Source of the DNA: Chondrus crispus
Taxonomy: Eukaryota; Rhodophyta; Florideophyceae; Gigartinales; Gigartinaceae
Direction: 5' to 3'
Assembly (NCBI RefSeq): GCF_000350225.1
Contig: NW_005179318.1
Span: 159,939-223,938 of the forward strand
Length of the DNA stretch: 64,000 nucleotides
Shown here: positions 10,375 to 21,949 of the stretch, piece by piece
Layout: every line of letters starts with the position of its first letter
Numbering within the stretch: the first letter of the stretch is position 1
The notes under the pieces: model-generated
What the model was told of the DNA's origin: nothing
The model's input: only the letters and a program-made list of their open reading frames with translations
The model's database searches: none
Program-made: the position numbers and the translations under genes

Positions 10375-11665
10375 CTCTAATCAGTTGACCGAATGTCAAA
10401 CCAGAGGGGGCGTTCGCGAGGGAAGAAACCACATCGTACTTCCCCGAGTGCTCTTGGACGGCGTTCTTCTTACTCGTCCTCTTCTTTCTTGTTCGACGGC
10501 CGGGCTTAGGAGATTTCCTCATGTGGTTCGGAGTCCAGTACATACGCGGGTTGAGAAGGGACTGGATTGGCTCGTCCTTTCGCATCTTGGCCACCGGCCC
10601 TCCATTGGCGTTTCTCTTGACTGATGGCACTAACTTCTTGTCAGCAGGGAACTCGTCGTGCGTCACAGAACTCACCTGGTTTCCTGCGGAGTCCGTCGGT
10701 GTAACCGACACGGCAATATCCGTCTGGGTCTTCTTTGGGGAGTAAACGCCGCTACCTCCCCTCTGTGGACCAACTCTAGCCCAACAGCTTGTCTCCGAAT
10801 GACCAAATTTTCCGCAGCGAGGGCATTTAGTGTTCCTATGCGGATTCACATCGCATCTATTAGCGCCATGACCCGGTCGCTCGCAATAAGAACAAGTACG
10901 GTCGTGGGCGGGGCGCAATGATGTTGCGTCATCCCTCGACTGATTCTTCTTGATAATAAGGGAAATATCGGCTAGTCGATCAGCTAAAACGTCAACCTTC
11001 GTCTCGAGTGGAGACAAGGGAGCTTTTGAACGCATCATGACCCTTTTTGACCCACCTTGCCCTCTCGGTTCATACATACCTTGCGAGCTCTCTGACCCCT
11101 GGTAGCGCGAATGGCTCAAGGAGGTCGCCGCCGCTCGAAATGTGCAGCGAATAGACCATAAGTTCATGATTGTATCGGATAGAGCCTTGTAGGTCCTCGC
11201 ACCTCGATAAATAGCAAACTGGGCCAACTCGAGATGTTCCATCACGGTGTTGCGAAGCAGTCCGAACTTCGTTTCGTCGTTGAATCCCGCCTTCTCGTAG
11301 AGACGGACTGAATTTCGAAGGGACCCAATGAAATCCCCGAAAGAAAGGCGAGCGGCCACCGCATCCCGAATCTCATCTTCAAGTGATTCAACCGGGGCGA
11401 ACCGCTCGACCCAGGCATTCTTGAACTTCTGGTAGTCGGAGCCATCTGCACTGATATCTCCGTTCTTGACAAAGGTTTGATAAAAGAAATCGAATGCATC
11501 TCCCTCCAGGTAGCGAAGGAGTTCAGATGCCCTTTCTTCGTCCGACTCGCCAGAGGTGGCAACATTTTCGAACACGAAGAAGAACTTGTGGGCGTCGACC
11601 GGTTTCGTCCCGTCAAACTGTGACAGGGAGCCGTCTTCTTTGCCACCCCTCCACAAGAGTACCAT
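10375..11665 (-). pseudogene. Gag of an unrelated LTR retrotransposon (element E), truncated
   Basis: The open frame starts at an ATG at 11665 and runs to 10375, where it enters the B3 LTR and stops two codons later. The N-terminal ~150 residues are a capsid-like helical domain (LSQFDGTKPVDAHKFFFVFE, LLRYLEGDAFDFFY). The C-terminal part has two CCHC zinc knuckles, CSYCERPGHGANRC and CPRCGKFGHSETSC, which bind element RNA. The tail is basic (RKRSGRR-like KPGRRTRKKRTSKK). It is not similar to the A, B or C gags. There are no internal stops, so the truncation by B3 is the main lesion seen. No LTR or primer site could be identified to its right. Confidence 0.85.
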
Positions 11666-14600
11666 GTTGGCGGCGGAAGAAAGAGGGGGAGGATGGCCGC
11701 GCGCGTAGGGGAGCGAGATGTACGGAAACGGAAAAGCAGAAACGAGAAAAGTTTATTGCAAAGGGGGGTCGGTCGGGGTGTTGTTGTGTTCTACCCCCAT
11801 TGCGGTGTGTCGCGGCGAGCCCCTTTCTCTTATACAAGTAGAGGGGCCGCCATCATCTTCCACTCTACAGGACCGCTGCTCTTCAACGGGAGATTGTCCA
11901 CGTGTACACCTGGCGTACACGTAGACCAATAAAATAACCTTTTTGAAGGCTTTGGTCCTGGGGCCACTCCTGGGTACTGTACCCTGTACAGCACCCTTGG
12001 TACCCCAAAACTCCCCCACAGTATTGTAACCTAGCACAGGGTTATGTGGTGCGCACACGAAAATTACTTTGACGCAAAGCCCCCTTCGTATGTTCCAAAA
12101 CGTCACGAAGCGAAATTTTTAAAAAAATGGACGGGAGTTTTTGTCATCGGTTCTTGCTTGCACTACGCAGTTTCTGTGCTCCGCCAATGACCAAAAGTCA
12201 TGGGGGTGCAAAATAGTGCGGCACCGCTGGAAGGAGAACAACAGATGTGTACAAAGCACACGACAGACTGTAGGAGTTGTCTTTCTGCGACGCTTTCAGT
12301 CACGGTGGGAAGGTGAGAAAGTTTCCCCTCGAGAGACGTCCCTTCCAGCGGCATTTTCATTGTGAGCTGCAGCGCAAACAGGGCAACTTGCTGTCCGATC
12401 GCATGGGTACTTTGCGTGCCAAGGGGTTTGTGCGAATCTTTTGTGGGACGGTGTCGTAGGTGTCTCCGCGTTCGGAAGAGTTCGACGAGAACTTAGTTCT
12501 ATCTTACGGATGTACTGTATATGTATGCTCCCCCCCTGAACATATCTTTCTGCTCCTCAGGGGAAGTTGCGAGCAAATGATATTCTGTGCTCGCGATTTG
12601 ATATAATCTATGCAGCCGCACCCGCGTGCATCGTGAAAGCCCTACCAGACCATCCAAATCAGCAAATAATAAGAGTGACCATCTCAACGTGAAAATACCA
12701 TTTTTACGACAAACAGGTTGCATGTCGATACGGTAGAACAAAGCGCAAGCTTTGTCGAGGGGTGCCTCCCGCAGGCGAGATCCGTTTACTTCAATGTAAC
12801 ATGACAGGCAGCATGCTGCTGTAGCTCATCCGCAGAATCCCTTCCCCGTTGAATCCCTTCTCTGTTGAATGTGATTGTGAGCTCGCGCTGCGCTGTTTTC
12901 CCTAGCGCAAATACCGCGCAAACCAAACTCCTTTTTTTGTCCATACACACTGTACAGTGATGTACAGAGCGATAAATCTACCTTTCCGAAGGGACTACTT
13001 ACAGTAGAAGGTGAATGCATTGTGGGAGATAGAAATCTGGCTGAATCTCGATCTTTTTCTGTCAGGGCCCCTTTCCAGTGGCCACCGAACTTTCGGCCAC
13101 AGTGAGATTGTTTTAGTCCCAACGGAATCTGGCATGCAACACCACTAGAACTGCTCTTGAAAACTTACAACAGAGCATTGTACGGGAAAGCCCTTTCCAC
13201 TTTCTAAATGACGCTTTCGTCTTCACGAGTACACATGTTGGTACGAGACTGTACGAAAACTGCATCAGTGTCAAGGTGTGTCGGGTGTGCTTTGTGCTCT
13301 GGGCGACGTAAAACCCTTTGGGGATAGCAAAAAAGTTATTGCACTCACAGAACTGCCTTTCAGTATTTACTGTAAGACGCAATTTTGCGTTCGACCAGCT
13401 CTTCATATGGTGACGGGTCTCTCTCTATCATGCGTATTCAAGATGGAGGCCAGGCGTCCATGGAATTGAGAAGTGTCGTTGTGTTAACGTCGAGAACAGG
13501 AACACTGCCATACTTGTAAACTGTGTAGAGGAGCTGCACTGGATAAAGTGACGATGTGCACCACAACTCAAAACATAATTAGAGAGTTTTGTGTTAAACT
13601 GATACATGGAGCACTGTGCCCTCCTTATAGGGTGCAGCACTAGCAGAGGAGTTGCGGCGTCGCGCGCAAGCTTCAACCACCCAGTTGCAAAAATCACATG
13701 AATTGCGCATGATACTCAAAGCTGTGATGGAGAGTCTTTCGTAGCGTTTGGGTGGCCGCAAGACCTTGGAAGGTGTCAATTGGTGGCTACACGATCGCAT
13801 ATTGCCTGTAGATTTAAGCACCTCGTCACAACGCATCGGTGAGGGATGTTTACTGAAGAGGTGATGTGAAGGTTCGTCTTGCATAGTAGTATGCAATACA
13901 TCAGCAGAGAGGAAACTTGCCGGCATATGTGGTGCGGTCTCTGCACAACATAAACCGTGACGCTATGTCTGTTTCCACAGGTGAAATCGAAAGGCACTGA
14001 CACAGGCGTCAGTTATCAAATGCTCAGTACGTAAGGCTTGACATTTGGTGTGCCGCGAAAGGGGATTCTCAGGGTGGTTCTAGAAATTTCGGCTCTCCCA
14101 AACATGCAACGGTGATCTTGGTGTTACTCCGAGCTGGAGATTGTGATTGCAATCTGGAAGGGCGAATCGTGTGGTGAAAACCCATGAGAACAAGAGAATT
14201 CCGAAATGGTGGCGGATGTTGGACAGCTCTATGGGAAATTTGAACAGTAAGACAAAAGTATGGACGTTAGTGGCAACGCTTCGTTGTACAAACGAAGAGG
14301 AGTAAACTTTAAGTGCGCAGAATGCGTTACGTTGGTCAGAGCATGAGTGCTGTGCCTGTGCGCGAAAACTATTCGCAGATATGGGCAGCGGGGGTACAAG
14401 GAGCGCTAGATATGTTTATCACATTTTCCCCATGCTGAAGCTGATGCGAGTGGTATTTGTAAGTTGATACTGTACCCAGACGGATACCGCAGTACAGCGA
14501 CACGATTGTCTTGACACGAGGAGACCCTTCCGAAAGCACAGTAAGGAGCACGCAGGAAAGCCCCAAACGGCCGGAGAAGAGCTCCTTCTGCGTGGGAGCA

Positions 14601-16560
14601 TGAGGGTATTTAGTGGCTTATGTGGAACGTTAAGTGGAACCTACTCGTGCCGTCGCCGTGACGAATGTTCCATACGCAGCGTGAAAACACAGCAACAAAG
14701 CGAAAGCACATGGCTCCCGCGGTGGCTGCCGTGACCGCAGTGTGATAAACTTGCATTCTTCCAAGGTCCTGCACCCCTTGGAAGTGGAAGTGCATTCTTC
14801 CAAGGGGTGCAGGCCACACAGTCAAAATCCGTGGTTGAGCTGGACGGTGCATACAACATTAGGAGCGTGGGAGGCGGGACATGCGTGAGTATAGACGGCT
14901 GCGCTTGCATGGCAGGTTTGCAGATGCAGCCAATTAAACTATGGCATGCTGTGATGGGGAGTGCGATGGGCCAATTAGCTGCGGTACAGTACGGAGTGGT
15001 TGGCTGTCGTCTGTTGTTTGCATGGATAGACGACACTGCACCTCTTGGACGGGCGGCAGTGCGCGGGAGGCGGCGCCGGGGCAGATCGCTTGCGAAGCGT
15101 CCTCGTGTGGGAGATTGTATATTTTTTTCATGGAGATTTTCGGAAACCCCTGCCCAATCTACGTGGGCCGTGTAGAAGCGACGTGCTGTACAATCTGTGT
15201 ATGCAACGAGCACACTTTAAAAAGCCTGTGTGTGTACAGATAGGCGAGGATGACTGGCTAGGAAGGACGAAAAGGCGGCTGGGAGAATGAATTCCATAAT
15301 CACCAGCCATTTGAAGCGGTGTGTTTACAAGGGGACATTATTTTATAACGCATGTGTTGCAGCCGAACGCAAGGTGATTCTGAATGGTACTGTACATACT
15401 ACTGTACGGCCGTTTTGCTTAATATTTTCCGGTGCTGCTGCTCTAGCCGTCACGTGATAAGACATGCCTTGTTTCGAATGAGTATGCCGAGGGTTAAGTT
15501 GCGCAGTTGCCATTCTGGCGAGGTAAGGATGAATGATACAGTACAGTATATAGGGCACCGATCGCGGTGTGAACGAGACGTTACAGTTAAGTCGTGCGGA
15601 AACCTTGACGTCGCCTCCTTTATCGTTGTCGTGAGGTTTGTTGGAAACGGCGACATCCGAAAGTCAAGGCCTTGGGTTAAATCTGCACACATGAGCTTGT
15701 GTGCTCTGACAGGGTCGAGTTTACCCCTGAGCCGTGGCGTGCCCTGTTCCCATACCGCGAGAGGGTCGGGTCCAGGTAGGGTAGATTTTAGCGTGTACTG
15801 TAGAGATGGTCGACAGGAAACCTGCTGCAAGGTTGCGTTGCTCAGCCAGCGAGAAAATATGCATGGGCAAAGGGCCAAAAAGAAATGCGTAAAAGCCTTA
15901 CAGTTTCGGCATGCAGACATAGCACTGCCGGATGATTGGTTGAAACTAGAACGGGTGGCGGTTTGAACTTCCCATCATGTGTCTCGATGGACACGCCTCG
16001 GCAACAGTGTGCGTTTATTTCCAGCGAAATTTTAGGGTCTAGAGGCGCTTTCAAACTCGACGGGGGGCGGATGCAACTTCATGCAGGCACATGTCTACAA
16101 GTGTACGTACTGTATAGGCTGACTGCAACATGATGCCGGTGAAAATATCGGGAAAAAGTGATCGAGGGGGGCCGTTGGATGGGATCCAGAAATTGCATCA
16201 TGCGTAAAGGACGTGGCTGCCAAGGGACAAAAACCGTGTCGGCACATAAGCGAGGCGCTGACGTCTGGTACCCCTCGCAGCGTAATTGGAGCACCCGGCG
16301 GTGCGTGCGCCCAATCCCCGCTGACGTCGCGTCAGTGGGGGAAGGGGCCAGCTCGATGAGCACACGTCCTCCGCGCCGACGTGACGTGCGATGTTCTCAC
16401 TGCCACCCCGGATATCTGGGGGCCCACCCAAATTCTCCCCATCCTTTCGTGACGCCACCGGCCCGCCTCAACCCGCCACTTACGGTACATGTCAAATTCT
16501 GCTTATTTTTCCACCACTTACGCGCCCCCTCATACACCGCGTTACCACGTTCCCTATTTT
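11666..16560. other. 4.9-kb stretch without a recognisable gene
   Basis: Composition here is less GC-rich than in the retrotransposons and there is no long open frame with protein-like content; the longest frames (190 aa at 14641-15213 minus, 204 aa near 15352-15966 plus) are rich in Cys, Arg and Ser and look random. The first ~280 bases may hold the leader or LTR of element E. A 17-bp perfect inverted repeat lies at 14768-14784 / 14797-14813. I see no RNA gene. Confidence 0.5.
14768..14813. repeat. Perfect 17-bp inverted repeat
   Basis: CCTGCACCCCTTGGAAG (14768-14784) is followed after 12 bases by its exact reverse complement (14797-14813). A further direct copy of CATTCTTCCAAGG begins at 14754. 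It would form a strong hairpin. Confidence 0.7.
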
Positions 16561-16924
16561 GCTCACTTGTGGTGCTCAAGAAAGGGGCCCCTTTCCACAG
16601 CGCCACAACTTGCCCTACCGAGTCTTTTTGCCGCCGCCCTTTCTACTCTGCACCGTCCAGCAAGCACTCCCCGCTCCTAGTTTCTATTTCTTGCCCCAGA
16701 TTCCGACTCTCATGCGACCATTCCCCCTACCTCCTTTCGACCCTAACCCTACCGTCCTGCACCTTCCTGCCTCAACATACACTCCCTTCTTCGCAACTAC
16801 CTCCATCACCACACTCTGCCGTCTTTTCTGTCGCCCGCATCCCGCATCAACGCTTCCTACCTCATTGACCACTATCTCTCTTTTCCTCTGACTCGCCGCC
16901 TCGCTTCTCAAGTACCTTCTCACT
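16560..16924 (+). promoter_or_regulatory. Pyrimidine-rich leader upstream of SPRY gene
   Basis: From about 16600 to the ATG the plus strand is dominated by C and T, with runs such as CTCTCTTTTCCTCTGACTC. This is the likely promoter-proximal region or 5' UTR of the SPRY gene. No TATA box is evident. The pyrimidine bias produces long spurious frames (for example 16391-16891) that should not be annotated as genes. Confidence 0.4.
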
Positions 16925-18295
16925 ATGAGTGCCCGACCTACTCGTCGAGCAGACGTTCTTCGAAATCGCCCATGCCCCATCACCTCCTCTTCTTCCTCGC
17001 CACCCTCCAATAAGCAAATGCACACCTGTCCAATTGCCACATCCCTCCCCCACATCTCTTCCTCCCCTTCTCCGCGCTTCTCGGTCGGTCTCGCCGTTCA
17101 ACAAACCGACCTCGGCGACCGCACCGGCCTCCCACCACCACCCTCCGAATTCCTTCCCGATGACAATCAGCCGCGCTTCACTCGCAAGATCATGCATCGC
17201 GCCGTCAACCACCGCTGCTTCGAGGCACAAGTCCTTCTTGACGCATCCCCACAGCTACTCTCCGCAGCATTCAATGTGCCGCCTGACCATATCACTCAAG
17301 TATGGCTCGCCGACCTGGACATCTCATCCCCGTCCGCGCCACATACTACTCAACTCTCGCAGACACAACAAACCCCAATGGAACAAGTCGAACGCCATCA
17401 ACAACTACCTAGCATGCTCGACCGCAATCAATTCATCGATCTTTTCGTAAGCGATGATCCAATGCACGACCCGGATGTTCTCGCATTCGCGCAAAGTCTT
17501 ATCGCGGAGCTCTCCACACTAGTCGGTCGCGCAGAACCTGAGTCGGTCGACCCAGCCACTCAACGATCCCTCAGTTATTCTCTTGCAAGAGAGGCCTTGC
17601 AACATTCGAGTTCCGCCTCTTCTGCGGGCATGCTTGACTCATCTGGCTCGTCGCCGGATGAGAGATGCTGCGGTTTCAGAGAGAGCGGAAGTCACGCCGA
17701 CGTCCAGGTGCTTTGTGGCGGACTGGCAATCAGGAAAACGGGTGGTGGCTTGTACCGGACTGCAAGAAGCGCCAATCGCTTGCATCCTGCAAAAAGCGGG
17801 ACTCGTCATCTCTATTTCGAGGTCATAATCGTCGAAGACTGTGACGCAGGTGGCATTTGCGTAGGTGTGACAACAGACGAACTTCCTCTAAACAAACTTC
17901 TTGGCAGTAACGCCACGAGCATTGGTTTGCACTCTTCCGGGCAAATTGTAAGTCGTGGTGGCGAGTTTCGAGACTTTGCGCGAAGCTTTAGCAGAGGTGA
18001 TCGGGTAGGGTGTCAGGTCAGCATCGGTGGCGGTCCCGGTGCCGACATGTCGGACGAGGGGGAGGAGAGGTATGTAGTGTTACGATTTTGCATCAATGGG
18101 GAGTGGCAAGGATGTGTGAGAGAACAGCTTGGAAATCGGTTTGCGAACGGCGAAGCAGAGTTATACGCAGCCGTCTCGCTGTACAAGAAGGAGAGCACGG
18201 CTGTAATCCAGTGTTGTCAGAAGGACTGGGCCTTAGAAGCTGACCATGGCTTTTGCAGCGGGCAAGTTGAAGCCGTATGTACACATAGTTTTTGA
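16925..18295 (+). CDS. SPRY-domain protein
   Basis: A single-exon 456-residue protein from the ATG at 16925 to TGA. Residues ~1-100 are Ser/Pro-rich and disordered. The middle (~100-235) is acidic and helical. Residues ~275-440 form a SPRY domain: LYFEVIIVEDCDAGGICVGV, then SIGLHSSGQIVSRGG, GDRVGCQVSI, VLRFCINGEWQG and ELYAAVSLYKKES match the beta-sandwich strands and the conserved NG(E/K) turn. SPRY domains bind short peptides and usually act as adaptors, for example in RanBPM-type or Cul-E3-type complexes, but no LisH, CTLH, SOCS box or RING partner domain is visible, so the role is unassigned. It is the only gene here with host character: no internal stop, and codon use unlike the neighbouring elements. 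It stands alone with no close neighbour. Confidence 0.85.
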   Translation: MSARPTRRADVLRNRPCPITSSSSSPPSNKQMHTCPIATSLPHISSSPSPRFSVGLAVQQTDLGDRTGLPPPPSEFLPDDNQPRFTRKIMHRAVNHRCFEAQVLLDASPQLLSAAFNVPPDHITQVWLADLDISSPSAPHTTQLSQTQQTPMEQVERHQQLPSMLDRNQFIDLFVSDDPMHDPDVLAFAQSLIAELSTLVGRAEPESVDPATQRSLSYSLAREALQHSSSASSAGMLDSSGSSPDERCCGFRESGSHADVQVLCGGLAIRKTGGGLYRTARSANRLHPAKSGTRHLYFEVIIVEDCDAGGICVGVTTDELPLNKLLGSNATSIGLHSSGQIVSRGGEFRDFARSFSRGDRVGCQVSIGGGPGADMSDEGEERYVVLRFCINGEWQGCVREQLGNRFANGEAELYAAVSLYKKESTAVIQCCQKDWALEADHGFCSGQVEAVCTHSF

Positions 18296-19276
18296 GGGAA
18301 TAGGGACTTGGCTATTTCCTTTGGTCTTGTGAAGGTGTACAACTAGGGACGTGTTTCCACGTCTGGAATTTTTCGCCTGGTTAGATGCCGTAGCTGCTTA
18401 AACGATAACTTGAAAATACTTCGTACTGTACCGTTGTAATCTGATCAGTGTGAAATGAGACCATAGAGATTTTGACACTTGTTAGAATTGGATCCATTGG
18501 GTGACAGCCCCTGTTCACAACGAGCCCTGCCAAAAGGATATCTTCGAGTGAGCAAGCATGAGAACGGCTCATCGTTTGATGAGCAATTGGTTGTTGGTAA
18601 GACGCACTTACCAACACAAGCAAGCAGAAACGCAGACCCAGGGAGCAGTGGGCACCACCGCGCCAAGGGTCACAGGGAAAGAGGCAACAGCAACACCTTG
18701 CACAGAAGGGGAAAGCTAAGGCAATGCATGTGGATATAGAGTACCTCAGACGAGCGCGACAGTCTGAGAAGCAAGCGCAATTGTTCTCATTGCAAGAGAG
18801 CGGCAAAAGGGCACGCGGCCCAATTCGAGATGGACGAGGGTGGGGCAGACAGCTAATTCCGATACGTGCAATCCGATATGTGCAACATGTATCTACAACC
18901 ACGGAATTAGAACAGCAAAGCAGTAGAACAGTACCGGCGTTCGAGCGAAAAGCGGATACTTAAGAAAGAGGAATGAGCAGTAAAAAGAGGATAGAGGGAG
19001 GAGGAAGCCCCAGCAATTAGTGCTGACCAATCTTTGCCATCCTTACCCTTCGGCCGCTACGCTCTCTTCATCAGAAGAGTGTCCTCTACCTACTACGCCC
19101 GTCGCGTCGGATACCGTGTTGACACCTCTACACATTTCCTTGCTCGATACGCTGCACTGACTTCCACTGTAACCAGCTCGCCATGACCCATAACTTGACA
19201 ACCGTACACGTTTGAATATACAGTGGTGGCAAAAAATATAGCACATGTTGGGTCAGACCCGTTTGAGTGAGCGATG
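18296..19276. other. Intergenic region downstream of SPRY gene
   Basis: No gene recognised. Two neighbouring perfect stem-loops lie at 18567-18584 and 18593-18615 (listed separately). The short frames at 18381-18902 and 18724-18963 have no protein-like features. Confidence 0.5.
18567..18615. other. Two adjacent perfect stem-loops
   Basis: GCTCATC-GTTT-GATGAGC (18567-18584) and GTTGGTAAG-ACGCA-CTTACCAAC (18593-18615) are 8 bases apart. They lie ~270 bases after the SPRY stop and could be a 3' UTR structure or a small RNA. No snoRNA or tRNA signature is seen. Confidence 0.5.
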
Positions 19277-19278
19277 TA

Positions 19279-20959
19279 CAGTCATCCCTTGATAGAAGGA
19301 ATCGGCTGGTGGACATGATTGGATTCCTTGTCCTAAGGAATTCCTTTTACAGAGCAAAAATTTATTTTCGGAAATAGCTGTCGGTGCGAGCTTGACGTAA
19401 GCCTGCATTGCAGCACGCTCACGCTGAATCTCCCTGCGCAATGAACGCAGACGTCGGTGTAGTTCCAAATCGATCTCGGTCCTGGACTCATTCGCGCGCA
19501 GTAGAAGGGCGATAGATTTCAGTTTCGCCTCACAGGTGATGACTGGCCCTGCCTCATCCTCCTCATCCGATTCACATCGACCCCCAACCCCACGGCCCTG
19601 CTCAGTGACAGCCATAACTACACAATCAACCATATCTCCATGCTCGAATCCCTGCCAAATGTCTGTGTCATACGAGTTCAATAAATTGCGTACTGACATC
19701 CTATCTCGCGTGTGCACTAAATCGCTGATAACCGCTTCGAGCTCCGTGCATTCTTCAGAAATCTCATTGTCGGCATCTGCCGCTTGCAGCTTGCTTACGT
19801 TAGTACCAATCAGTCCAGTTGCTCGCCAACAATTTTCAATGATTGGGCCAGGTAGTTCTTTCCAGATTCTGTCGAGATATCGCATTGCCGTAAGTTGTGA
19901 TATATTGTAAATATCCCCGGCTTCTTCCTCGAGAGAATCCAAAGCTCGGTTGTACTGCGCAGATCGATATCTCCTTTTTAGAGAGCAAATAATGCCCGCA
20001 TCCAGTGGTTGCAGTTTTGAAGTTGTATTTGGCGGCAAGAACTCTACTCAAACCGATGCAAGATCGGGTAATTTTGCTTTAGTCGCATGACCAGAATAAT
20101 TATCGAGAAGGAGGAGAGCGGTACGGCCAGTGGTCTTAGATATGCACGTGTCAAAGCCTTTTAGCCACTCAAAAAACAGAGCCATGGTCATCCGTTCCTT
20201 CTTGTTATGACCGTAGTCGAATCTAAGTTGCTCTCCAGTTCTCTTTTGAAAGCATCGCGGCCGACGGGCAGAACCAATAATGAAAAGACGAAATTTCTCG
20301 GATCCCGTACTGTTGCAGCACACCAATAATGTTACTCGCTTCTCTTGCTTCTTGTGCCCTGATCTTTAAAACGTTGATATACTGCGATCGGGCGCCATCG
20401 AATAATTGCAGCCGGTCTCGTCTGCATTCCAAACATCCTCTGGCCTGTACTCATGACACAAGTTACGGAGATCTGGAAGTGCTTGTACAATTGCCTCGTC
20501 ATCTTCGTCACCAGCTCCTCCATGAAGTTTCCGAGCCTTAAAATTCCACCGACGCTGGAAGTTCCACAACCAGCCTGCAGTGAACTTCAAGCGTGGACCA
20601 TTTTCGAGATCCGTGCAAATATCCTGCAGCAACCGCTTTCCCTTTTCGCGTATCATATCTCCAGACACACAGTGACCTTGCATGTTGAGATCGTTTACCC
20701 ATGCAGCGAGTTATTTTTCGAGCTCGGGTTGAGCAGGCGAATGCTGCCGCATCATCTGAGCATTGTTTCCTGGCTTTAAGTTCCCACTGCGACTGAGACG
20801 AGACAACACGGGCTTTGAAGGGAGAAAAGACAGCCTGAGCTCCGTTTTCGCCCACTTAGAGACCTCGTCGAGGATGACATTGTGACCAGACTTGCGACGT
20901 TTCGTAATTTCTTGATGAATAACGTGTTTCTGTGCGTAGGTGAGGGTGTTTCGCTTCAT
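19279..20959 (-). pseudogene. pogo/Tigger-type transposase (CENP-B HTH + DDE), frameshifted
   Basis: Transposase that would cut and paste the element. The likely ATG is at 20957-20959. The N-terminus (LTYAQKHVIHQEITKRRKSG ... VSKWAKTELRL) is a psq/CENP-B-like helix-turn-helix. Next come the CENP-B-type second HTH (LKFTAGWLWNFQRRWNFKAR), the first catalytic Asp in VWNADETG (about 20410), the second in LLLDNYSGH (about 20090) and the third in LQPLDAGI (about 20010). These lie in at least three frames (pieces at 20711-20959, 20366-20683, 20048-20326 and 19279-20038), so several indels have killed it. The C-terminal part keeps an open frame into the left inverted repeat. Confidence 0.88.
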
Positions 20960-21287
20960 TGCGCTGGAGTGGATCGTCGGGGTGGGAAATGATCGAGCTA
21001 CGGTCCTGATTATTAAGCATTTTTGACTGAGACTATGTTTGAGCCATAGTGTCAGGAACCAGATCCAGTTCTGTCTTAGATTCCTTATTGAAAGTGTAAA
21101 TGTGACATTTAAGGCATTTGTATGACGCTTTCTGGAATCGGATTTATACTGAATTTTCCTTACATCAAGAGATTGAAGTAATGGCTCTGGTACGGTCAAA
21201 AATGATATCACGGGCATGGTGAAAGCCCTCGGACGTCTTTTAACAAGGAATTCCTTACACAAGGTTCCTTCAATCAAGGGATGACTG
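19279..21287 (-). mobile_element. pogo/Tigger-type DNA transposon
   Basis: A 2009-bp element with terminal inverted repeats starting CAGTCATCCCTTGAT at both ends and continuing GAAGGAA after one variable base, flanked by the TA duplication expected for Tc1/mariner-pogo elements (19277-19278 and 21288-21289). A second inner inverted block AAGGAATTCCTT occurs near 19336 and 21246. The body encodes a broken DDE transposase on the minus strand. Confidence 0.9.
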
Positions 21288-21326
21288 TAGTCCCCGGACT
21301 GCAAACTGTAAATGGGATTCTGTTTT

Positions 21327-21702
21327 ACAGAAACAACTCGACTACCTGGGGAGTACAGCGCTCACTCGTTCCCCGCACCAATGAGAGGCCGCCCAGTGCC
21401 CACTCCGGTGACATACAGTGACGCGCGGTCACGCGATTTTGAACCCGCCATTTTGCCACGTCTACATTCCCCAGCTCCTCCCCGCCCCACCCTGCACAGC
21501 TCGCCGCCATGCCCTCACCCGCCTTCCTCCTCGCCTTTCTCCGCGCCCTGCCGCTCTGCCTCTCGCAGAGCGCGCCCCGGCTGCGCGTGCGGCGCGGCTT
21601 CGGCGCCTCGCCCGCGTGCGCCGCCATGGGCGAATGAAGCCGAAAGGGTCTGGGGAGCTGCTTGCGGAGCAGAGTTGCAAGGGGGACTTCGGGTTTCTGG
21701 CG
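21327..21702 (+). repeat. Left arm of long inverted repeat
   Basis: Pairs with 22569-22944. It is GC-rich in its inner part (GCGCGCCCC..., CGCGTGCGCCGCCATGGG). Frames through it on both strands are mirror images of those in the other arm and are not independent genes. Confidence 0.8.
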
Positions 21703-21949
21703 CTCCGCATTCACTTCCGTTCACCTTTTACAAACCTTACATCTACAAGCCCAACTCCGCATCACCCTCACCGACAACCATCTAACCAACATCCACTGTC
21801 CATCTAAACCAACCCACAACTCATCCAACACGGAGTACAATACACCCGATGCCCAACCATTGCTCCACAATAAAATACCTCTCCCCACCATCCGCCCCAC
21901 GACCACCTCCTCGCCCCGCAACCGCTTGCAAACCGCCCCCTAGCTGTGC

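Noticed and set aside
14641..15966. Frames of 190 and 204 codons as small host genes
   Set aside because: Cys/Arg/Ser-rich random-looking composition, no conserved motif, starts dependent on non-ATG codons.
16391..16891. 166-codon plus-strand frame rich in Pro, Ser, Thr
   Set aside because: Product of the pyrimidine-rich leader before the SPRY gene; three overlapping frames look alike.
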